Below, piece by piece: positions 14,963 to 20,700 of a stretch of DNA of 20,700 bases. A program made the translations under genes and the position numbers. The DNA comes from DATFXM01 sp035315885 (GTDB lineage: Bacteria; Acidobacteriota; Blastocatellia; UBA7656): NCBI GenBank assembly GCA_035315885.1, contig DATFXM010000044.1:1-20700 (forward strand), in the 5' to 3' direction. The notes under the pieces are model-generated. The model was not told the origin of the DNA, did no database searches, and worked only from the letters and a program-made list of their open reading frames with translations. Numbering within the stretch: the first letter of the stretch is position 1; every line of letters begins with the position of its first letter.

Positions 14963-15934
14963 TCATTCGAGCCTGATACGCGGATCGAGCACCGCAAGCA
15001 ACACGTCGGCGATCAGGTTGCCAACAACGAGCATCAGAACCAGCATTACGGTTGCGGCCATCACCACCGGCTCATCCTTGTCGCGAAGCGCGTCGTAGAT
15101 CAGAGTGCCGAGCCCCGGCCAACTGAAAACGTACTCGGTCAGAAGCGCGCCCGCCAGCAGATAGGCGAGAGAGAAGCCGAACAGTGTAACTAGAGGGTTG
15201 AGAGCGTTGGCGACTGCGTGGCGGGCTACAACCTGGAATCTGCTGAGTCCTTTTGCGCGGGCAGTCCTGATGTAATCGCGCGACAACACGTCGATCATCT
15301 CGCCGCGCATTTGTCGCACGTACTGCGCAAGCCCCACAGTTCCGAGGACTATGGTCGGGAGTACCAGATGCCACAACGTATCGACAAACCTCTGCCACGG
15401 GGTCATCACATCCCACATTCGTTGATCGTGAATTCCGCCGGCGGGGAATAGCCCAGTCCTCGCGGCAAACAGAACCATCAACAGAGAAAAGAACACCGTG
15501 GGAATTGACAGCCCGAGAAATGAGAACATCCCGATCACTCGGTCCATCCAACGACCTCGATAGACCGCGGCCAGGGCGCCGAGTGGAATCGCGACGAGCC
15601 ACGACACCACGAGCGCCGATCCGGTCAGAAGTAGAGTGTTAAGCACTCGTTCTGTGATCAGAGACAGAACCGACGCCGATTTGCTGAACGACTCCCCGAA
15701 GTCTCCCTGCAGCGCGGGCCACAACCAGTACCAGTAGCGTTCAAAAACGTTGTGACTGTCCAGATGCCACATCTTCGACAGCCGCTCGATGTGATCGGGA
15801 CCTATTGCTGGATTTGCATAGAGTGCGTCGAGGTAGTTGCCCGGTGAGAGGACGAGCAGTGCCTTGGTCAGAAACGTGACGGCAATCAGCAGCGGGATGG
15901 ACGCAAGCACACGTCTTGTCAACAGAGTGCGCAT
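14963..15934 (-). CDS. ABC transporter permease, OppB/DppB/YejB type
   Basis: This is the first permease of the pair (323 residues). It starts with the typical MRTLLTRRVLASIPLLIAVTF helix, then an extracytoplasmic segment ending WPALQGDFGESFSKSASVLS. The multi-helix core has LSIPTVFFSLLMVLF, LVLPTIVLGTVGLAQYVRQM, and the EAA loop DYIRTARAKGLSRFQVVARHAVANA, followed by YVFSWPGLGTLIYDALRDKD, the family C-terminal signature (several of these are quoted in parts of longer matches). The ATG 15934 lies directly against the heptamer repeat and has no evident Shine-Dalgarno sequence, so translation may rely on coupling to the upstream binding-protein gene or on the repeat's structure. Confidence 0.92.
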   Translation of the reverse strand: MRTLLTRRVLASIPLLIAVTFLTKALLVLSPGNYLDALYANPAIGPDHIERLSKMWHLDSHNVFERYWYWLWPALQGDFGESFSKSASVLSLITERVLNTLLLTGSALVVSWLVAIPLGALAAVYRGRWMDRVIGMFSFLGLSIPTVFFSLLMVLFAARTGLFPAGGIHDQRMWDVMTPWQRFVDTLWHLVLPTIVLGTVGLAQYVRQMRGEMIDVLSRDYIRTARAKGLSRFQVVARHAVANALNPLVTLFGFSLAYLLAGALLTEYVFSWPGLGTLIYDALRDKDEPVVMAATVMLVLMLVVGNLIADVLLAVLDPRIRLE

Positions 15935-15938
15935 TGGA

Positions 15939-16014
15939 GTTCTGAGTTCTCAGTTCTGAGTTCTGAGCTTGGTTCTAGTTCATGATCCGGAGCAAAAAAC
16001 CCAGAACTCAGAAC
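15939..16014. repeat. heptamer-repeat hairpin (AGTTCTG type), site 3
   Basis: GTTCTGAGTTCTGAG at 15953-15967 is identical to 2595-2609. It can pair with CCCAGAACTCAGAAC (16000-16014) with one mismatch across a 32-nt loop. A further partial copy, GTTCTGAGTTCT, lies at 15939-15950. The element fills the 83-bp gap between the binding-protein stop and the permease start, inside what should be one operon, so it may tune the ratio of binding protein to permease. Confidence 0.75.
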
Positions 16015-16017
16015 TTC

Positions 16018-17853
16018 TTATCTCTTTTGGTAGATCTCTTCGCTGTTCCAGAGCACTCGCGGCGGAAGCGCCGAAGGCAGCAGATTCCCAAACTTGTTTC
16101 TGTAGGCCACCGCTTCTCGAGCCGCCACAATATTGATCTCCGGCAGTTGTTCGGACCAGATCCTCTGAATCTCCGCATATATCTTTTGTCTCTCCGAAAG
16201 TTCGGCCTTCGATTCGAGGCTGTAGGTCAGCTCGTCGATTCGCGCTTCCCATTCGGAGGACGGCTTTTTTTGCTTCGGAAAGCAAACGTGTTGCACTCCG
16301 GAGGAGAGGAGGATGTTCTTGGTGTTGGTGAGACCGCTTGGCGGGTTCGTTTGCCAGCCAAGGACCACCGCATCGAAATCAAATCGCCGCTCGATCATAT
16401 CAATGGTCACGTTGAATGCCACCGGAGCCGGCGTCGCCTTGATTCCGATATCGCGAAGATTCCTCGCGATGAATGCCGTCGAATCGACGCGCTGGCTGTT
16501 CGATGAGTTTACGTACATCGTTATCTCGAGCGGGTGACCTTCGCTGTCCTCGAGGATTCCGTCTCCGTTGGTATCCTTGAGACCGAGGTCGGCCAACATC
16601 TGACGCGCGCGACCGGGATCGTATGGATAGGTCATCACGTCCTTGGAGAACCAGATCGGATCGCCTGGCGTCACAAACGCGTAGATTGGAACCCCACGAG
16701 CCGAGTAAACGGTGTTAGCGATTCCTTCGCGGTCGATGGCGTACGATATAGCCTGCCGGAATTTCTGATCGCGAAAGAGCTTAAGTTTCCAGGGCTCTAC
16801 GTACGGCTTGCCTGTCTTGTCGTTGTGGCCGAGATTCTGATTGAACGCGAGCCAGTTGGTGTCGTAGGACACGCCGATGTCCTGAAGCTTGATCGAATCG
16901 CTTTCCAGCCGTTTGACCGCCTCGTAATCCTGTGGCCTGACCCGCGGCATTAAGTCAATCTCTCCGGCTTCGAACTTGGCCTGAACCGTGTTGAAGTCCT
17001 TGGCGATGAGGAAGACTAGTCGGTCCAGATAAGGCAGCCGGTGACCCTCGCTGTCCACTTTCCAGTAATAAGGGTTTCGCTCCAGCACAACTCGCTGTCC
17101 GGTCACAAACTCCTTCACTACGAATGGTCCCAGCGACACAACCGAAGAAGGCCCATCGGTCAACTTCATCGTCTCTCGAAATGAACCGGTTCGCCACGCG
17201 CCTTCCCACTTGTGCCTGGGTATGAGCCACAGGTTGAAAATCGAATCGAGGAAATTGAAGTTTGCCTGATGAAGATCGAAGCGGACTGTGTGGTCGTCGA
17301 CCTTGACTGCGTCAGGGAAGATGGGTTTTCCGTCCTCCCCGATGCCTTCAATAAAGATGTCGCGCGAAGGGCTCTCTACTTTTTCGTCCTTGAGCACATC
17401 GTAGCTGAACATCAAGTCATCGGCGTTGAAGTCCTCACCGTCGGACCACTTCACTCCCCGCCTCAGATGGAATGTCCACTGCTTAGCGTCTGCCGACACA
17501 TCCCAGCTCGTGCACAGTCCAGGATCGTAAGTGGGTTTATCGCCGGGTTTATAGCCGGCGTTGCGGTAGTCGACGGGACAACGGAATACATTTAGCCACA
17601 GAACGTCAGCGGTAGCGGTGTCGCTGGCGAGCACGATGTTGTAGGTCTTAGGGTCGTCGGGAATCGCCAGCGCGAGCGTTCCGCCGTAGCCACCGGGCGG
17701 GCCGCTATATTTGTAGACGTCCTGGGGGAGCTCACCCTTAAAAGGCGGATTCGGTTCCCCACTGAGGCTGTCTCTTCTCGACGAGCTGCAGGAACTGCAG
17801 GCAGCCGCCCCTGACATAGTGATCAAAATAACAACCAGAATGATGCGATTCAA
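16018..17853 (-). CDS. oligopeptide-type ABC transporter substrate-binding lipoprotein (SBP_bac_5)
   Basis: This extracytoplasmic receptor delivers peptides or similar solutes to the two permeases downstream. From TTG 17853 it has 611 residues. This start is decided by a strong GGAGGAA (revcomp of 17861-17867) seven bases upstream, and it gives a clean lipoprotein signal, NRIILVVILITMSGAAAC, with lipid-modified Cys19. Upstream in-frame codons to 17901 add a non-signal-like, proline-rich stretch. The mature protein shows the family 5 pattern: GGTLALAIPDDPKTYN, LCTSWDVSADAKQWTFHLRR and GVKWSDGEDFNADDLMFSYD near the N-terminus, QAISYAIDREGIANTVYSA in the middle and MLADLGLKDTNGDGILED later. The length is close to YejA/OppA-class proteins. 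The actual ligand cannot be told. Confidence 0.93.
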   Translation of the reverse strand: MNRIILVVILITMSGAAACSSCSSSRRDSLSGEPNPPFKGELPQDVYKYSGPPGGYGGTLALAIPDDPKTYNIVLASDTATADVLWLNVFRCPVDYRNAGYKPGDKPTYDPGLCTSWDVSADAKQWTFHLRRGVKWSDGEDFNADDLMFSYDVLKDEKVESPSRDIFIEGIGEDGKPIFPDAVKVDDHTVRFDLHQANFNFLDSIFNLWLIPRHKWEGAWRTGSFRETMKLTDGPSSVVSLGPFVVKEFVTGQRVVLERNPYYWKVDSEGHRLPYLDRLVFLIAKDFNTVQAKFEAGEIDLMPRVRPQDYEAVKRLESDSIKLQDIGVSYDTNWLAFNQNLGHNDKTGKPYVEPWKLKLFRDQKFRQAISYAIDREGIANTVYSARGVPIYAFVTPGDPIWFSKDVMTYPYDPGRARQMLADLGLKDTNGDGILEDSEGHPLEITMYVNSSNSQRVDSTAFIARNLRDIGIKATPAPVAFNVTIDMIERRFDFDAVVLGWQTNPPSGLTNTKNILLSSGVQHVCFPKQKKPSSEWEARIDELTYSLESKAELSERQKIYAEIQRIWSEQLPEINIVAAREAVAYRNKFGNLLPSALPPRVLWNSEEIYQKR

Positions 17854-17860
17854 CTGGTGT

Positions 17861-17867
17861 TTCCTCC
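17861..17867 (-). promoter_or_regulatory. strong ribosome binding site fixing a TTG start
   Basis: Read on the minus strand this is GGAGGAA, seven bases before TTG 17853. It is the best Shine-Dalgarno match I noticed in the window and places the binding-protein start 48 bases inside the longest open frame. Confidence 0.75.
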
Positions 17868-18074
17868 GACAGGGGAAGATAGGCCTGCCGCCACCTGGCA
17901 CTGTTCGATACTGTTCACGAAGGGGCTAGCTCAATCGGTTTCGCATTTTACTCGGTTTAGCTCAAAGACGCCAAGGCTCAAAGTGGAAACCAATTCGCAA
18001 GGATTTCCTCACCCGCAATTATCGTTGCTCCTTCGCAGGCCGGCTCCCAGAAAGTCTGTCATCATTGCCGGCAC

Positions 18075-19394
18075 CTACCAATGCTCGCGAATCAATCGAG
18101 GGAAGACCCTGAATGCTTCGAATACTTTTCGCTGGGTCAGCGACGATATCACAATTACGGCAGACCAGAGCAGATACGCCGCGGTTATCAGGTGCTTGCC
18201 TTCAGTAGCAAACGATTCGAGGTGCTCAACCTCCAGCTTTAGCCACGATGCAGTCGCCATCGCAATGCTGTTGTGCCCGGCATCAAGCGCGGGTCTCTCA
18301 AAACCGGACAGCACAAACTGAATAAACCACAACGTAAACAGCACTGCGGCTTCCCACCACGCGAACCTCATGTTTGCAAGAATAAGTGCCCCCAGTAGCG
18401 ATTGACAGATGGTCATCAGAATCTCGACGCGCTGGTGCTCATCGAACGCGATTGTCGCCGGTTCACCCAGCGCGAGCGAATAAGCGATGGGGAGCATTGC
18501 GACGAGCATCGTCCACTGATTCACGTTCGAGCTGACCATGTTCATCAGTGCTACGGGCGCCGTAGTCACTCTACGTGCCCAGTTGAATGCAGAAACCTTC
18601 TCTGGAAACTCAGACAAGAAAGGCGCTACCCATTGCACGAATACGAAGCTCGAGAGTCCAAGCGTGGTGGCCAGCGCCTTGAGACTATCGAGAAACGGAT
18701 GTGCCACAAAATAAAGAATCAGCCCGCCCGAGGCAAACAGTCCGATTATCAAAGCGTTTCTGACGCGCGGGCTGCGAGCCAGAATGTACTGCGGGATTCT
18801 ATCCAGGTCCTCGACTTTTTCTTCATCCTGAGGCGGAATCTTCTTAAGAAAAAACAGGTAGACGCCGTAGATGATGCTCAGGATAACTGTATCAAACAGG
18901 CTCAGGGAGCCTTTCAGCCAGACGATGAAGAAATAGGCTATGCAGATCAAAAGAAACACGACCTCAACCGCGTGTTCCCTTTCCAGCTTGACGTCTTTGA
19001 GTGCCCCCTTGCGTTTTTTGCGATAGAACATCGCCGCAGTCACGTAGATCATTGGCCAGCCCAGACCTACTAACAGCCTCAAGCTTCCGGTGAAGTTTGC
19101 GGTCATCAGCGCGGTAGCGTGCAGGGCCTCGGGAGTTCCGGGACCCTGTTGAACTGCTTTGCCGGCATCCCAGGCTATGGCCGCTTCGACGGCGAACTCG
19201 GGCAAAGTCTGTAACCAGGCGAGCACGGCAAGCGCCAGGCCTTGCGAGATCAGGAACTGTGCTGCTTCGGCTGCCCAGGCGATCAACATTGCGGAGCCGA
19301 GAACGGATGGGAATGTCCACAGAGCGGAAGCGGAGCCTTGAACGAGACCCAGGATGGCGGCGAACGGCTTCAAAGCGGACTTGATTATCGGCAA
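18075..19394 (-). CDS. CaCA-family (Na+/Ca2+ exchanger-like) membrane protein
   Basis: This multi-spanning inner-membrane cation antiporter candidate has two inverted alpha-repeat regions. The first reads WLQTLPEFAVEAAIAWDAG, then TANFTGSLRLLVGLGWP; the second reads PFLSEFPEKVSAFNWARR, then TTAPVALMNMVSSNVNQWTM. Acidic residues sit where the family coordinates Ca2+ or Na+ (the LPE and SEFPE glutamates). About ten hydrophobic segments are visible, with a charged loop PPQDEEKVEDLDR between the halves. The start is uncertain. The frame is open to an ATG at 19589, but those first ~65 codons run through intergenic repeats (19465-19589) and are not credible. TTG 19394 gives MPIIKSALKPFAAILGLVQG, about 439 residues, but without a clear ribosome site; ATG 19289 would cut into the first membrane region. 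The transported ion is inferred. Confidence 0.8.
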   Translation of the reverse strand: MPIIKSALKPFAAILGLVQGSASALWTFPSVLGSAMLIAWAAEAAQFLISQGLALAVLAWLQTLPEFAVEAAIAWDAGKAVQQGPGTPEALHATALMTANFTGSLRLLVGLGWPMIYVTAAMFYRKKRKGALKDVKLEREHAVEVVFLLICIAYFFIVWLKGSLSLFDTVILSIIYGVYLFFLKKIPPQDEEKVEDLDRIPQYILARSPRVRNALIIGLFASGGLILYFVAHPFLDSLKALATTLGLSSFVFVQWVAPFLSEFPEKVSAFNWARRVTTAPVALMNMVSSNVNQWTMLVAMLPIAYSLALGEPATIAFDEHQRVEILMTICQSLLGALILANMRFAWWEAAVLFTLWFIQFVLSGFERPALDAGHNSIAMATASWLKLEVEHLESFATEGKHLITAAYLLWSAVIVISSLTQRKVFEAFRVFPRLIREHW

Positions 19395-19464
19395 GGTAGC
19401 AGAATGGTAATTAGGAAAGGCGGAATAGTAAATGGTGGAACTGAGAGGAAAGTGCTGAGAGGAG

Positions 19465-19604
19465 AGTGCTGAGTGCTGCGTGCCAACCCCTTCAGGGTTG
19501 CGACCGAATGACGCTGATCGCAGCCAGGGTAGCCGAGGACCGCAACCCTGGGTGTGGGACACAACCCCTTCGGAGTTGGGACTCAGCACTCAGCACTCAG
19601 CACT
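19465..19604. repeat. heptamer repeat (AGTGCTG type), site 4, enclosing a three-hairpin element
   Basis: AGTGCTGAGTGCTG (19465-19478) has exact inverted partners CAGCACTCAGCACT at 19584-19597 and, one unit on, at 19591-19604. The 7-bp unit AGTGCTG differs by one base from AGTTCTG at the other three sites. Nested between the arms is a separate element of three hairpins: CAACCCCTTCAGGGTTG (19484-19500), CCAGGGT...ACCCTGG (19524-19530 with 19545-19551) and CAACCCCTTCGGAGTTG (19562-19578). Hairpins 1 and 3 share CAACCCCTTC. I recall similar AACCCCTTCGGGGTT plus CCAGGGT/ACCCTGG intergenic elements from Planctomycetes and Acidobacteriota, unverified here. Confidence 0.75.
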
Positions 19605-19616
19605 CCAGTTCAGCAC

Positions 19617-20700
19617 TCAATCACATCTCGACGGGCAGGCAAACGAGATCGTATGCCCACTCGGATCTGTGATCTCGACCGCTCCAGGGAGTCCTGCACA
19701 GAACTTGCCTTTTAGGTCTACGCGAGTGAAAAGATCCGCAGCAACCTGGTTCTTATACTTGATCTTCTTTGGTGTGAGACCGCCTACGGTGATCGTCGCT
19801 CCGCGCGTAATCGTCGCTCCGTCGCTTCCGATTACTGACAGTGAGAAACTGCCATCCGCGCCGCGGTTAAGAGTACATGTGAACGACTGAGCGGGAGATG
19901 TTCCGCCTATGGGAGGCGCGCCGGAACCTGCGCGACAGGTGAATGAAACCTGAATGCCTTGCTCGTTTCCGAGCGGACAATCTGGAGGGGCACCCGGAGG
20001 CAAACTGCTCGAATTCCGGCTTGTGCCGTTCGGGCCGCTCACAAAAATCAAGTACGTCTTTCCGGCACTTGTACCGCCAGGATTGAACAGCGCATCGATC
20101 AGGTTGCTGTTCACAACTACGAACCTCGTTGCCTGGACAATATTCGAGGCATTACCGCGCTCCACTGCAAAGACTGAAGTCACGTTGGCAGCTCCGCCCG
20201 GCAGGATGAAGCACGACCCCGGTATTACGATGTCCTGTGCGATGCTGCAGTCGCCATCACCCGGAGATGCGGATACGACTACGGGTGAGCGCAGTCCAAG
20301 CTCGAAAGGGCAGGTCTGGGACTGGGTGAACGGACCAAAAATATTGTCATCACCAGCGGTCACCGTGCGGGACAGTGTGATCGTAGCGCTGCCGCCACAG
20401 CAGGCGAGCGGGAATGCAGTGCCTGGAAGTAGAGGAGTGAGTGGAACGAAGGTGGCTCGAACCAGAAGATTGTTGACCTGTGTAACGTTCTTCAGCGGTA
20501 TCGGAAGCTCCGGCACTCCATCGCCGTTTGTGTCGCAATTGAGCACCACCGACGTCGGCGCGAACCCGCAACCTACGATATCAAGCGTGACCGCACAGAG
20601 CGCATTCACGATCCCGACTGTGGATCTCGGCTCGACCGGCGGTTGCCCCGCGGCCACAGTGACAGTTCCATCGGTTATGATCGTCGGGCACACCATGGCC
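19617..20700 (-). CDS. secreted beta-rich (IPT/TIG-like) repeat protein, 5' end beyond the window
   Basis: The frame is open to the right edge and shows no signal peptide at its first ATG (20696), so this is taken as the C-terminal ~360 residues of a larger exported protein. It is rich in Gly, Pro, Ser, Thr and Val with scattered cysteines. It shows repeated beta-strand patterns such as VTLDIVGCGFAPTSVVLNCD, ATITLSRTVTAGDDNIFGPF and VVSASPGDGDCSIAQDIVIP, a glycine/proline spacing typical of immunoglobulin-like IPT/TIG surface domains. The C-terminus ends AVEITDPSGHTISFACPSRCD. Function is unknown; a cell-surface or extracellular role is the usual guess. The stop at 19617 lies just after the repeat cluster. 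Confidence 0.7.
   Translation of the reverse strand, partial: AMVCPTIITDGTVTVAAGQPPVEPRSTVGIVNALCAVTLDIVGCGFAPTSVVLNCDTNGDGVPELPIPLKNVTQVNNLLVRATFVPLTPLLPGTAFPLACCGGSATITLSRTVTAGDDNIFGPFTQSQTCPFELGLRSPVVVSASPGDGDCSIAQDIVIPGSCFILPGGAANVTSVFAVERGNASNIVQATRFVVVNSNLIDALFNPGGTSAGKTYLIFVSGPNGTSRNSSSLPPGAPPDCPLGNEQGIQVSFTCRAGSGAPPIGGTSPAQSFTCTLNRGADGSFSLSVIGSDGATITRGATITVGGLTPKKIKYKNQVAADLFTRVDLKGKFCAGLPGAVEITDPSGHTISFACPSRCD

Noticed and set aside
18402..19073. 223-codon plus-strand frame
   Set aside because: Antisense shadow of the exchanger gene, which has clear alpha-repeat motifs and membrane helices.

Overview
The window looks like a chromosomal segment of a moderately GC-rich, Gram-negative-type heterotroph. 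Acidobacteriota (Blastocatellia-like) is my best guess. It rests on the mix of housekeeping genes and many secreted proteins, on a two-gene nucleotidyltransferase module of a kind I recall from that group, and on gaps filled with short hairpin repeats. I could not run a phylogenetic search. There is no prophage, CRISPR array, rRNA or tRNA here. About a dozen genes are conserved and intact, with two or three poorly characterised secreted proteins among them.

Layout from left to right. The first 138 bases hold a 21-bp direct repeat that may be an insertion-sequence end. On the minus strand follow a secreted TPR protein (139-1374), a diacylglycerol/sphingosine-kinase-family lipid kinase (1446-2441) and IMP dehydrogenase guaB (2672-4138). 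At 4413-4713 a small plus-strand pair carries a 66-residue partner protein and a nucleotidyltransferase that stops just after its DxD motif, so it is a broken gene. Then come an exported protein of unknown function (4823-5998, minus) and a formylglycine-generating enzyme (6066-7037, minus) divergent from a secreted sulfatase (7269-8696, plus). Prolyl-tRNA synthetase proS (9016-10740, plus) converges on ptsI and ptsH (10898-12980, minus). Continuing on the minus strand are a crotonase-fold enoyl-CoA isomerase/hydratase (13048-13806), two oligopeptide-type ABC permeases (13869-15934) and their lipoprotein substrate-binding protein (16018-17853). A CaCA-type cation exchanger (18075 to about 19394) and the 3' part of a secreted beta-rich protein running off the right edge (19617-20700) complete the window.

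How the genes work together. The sulfatase has the CCPSR signature that needs cysteine-to-formylglycine conversion. The divergent neighbour is an FGE-type activator that keeps both catalytic cysteines, so the two form a self-sufficient module for extracytoplasmic sulfate-ester cleavage. The substrate-binding protein and two permeases form a peptide importer of Opp/Dpp/Yej type, but no ATPase gene is beside them. HPr and enzyme I overlap and form the general PTS phosphorelay, with no EII component in view. guaB (GMP synthesis) and proS are housekeeping genes.

The most unusual aspect is the intergenic DNA. At least four hairpin-forming repeat types occupy gene gaps: a 7-bp AGTTCTG/AGTGCTG array with inverted partners at four places, a CTCTTTGCG-type palindrome, a GACGCGGAG-type palindrome, and a compound three-hairpin element nested inside the heptamer repeat at 19465-19604. 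They are the best candidates for something little described, although their function is unknown.
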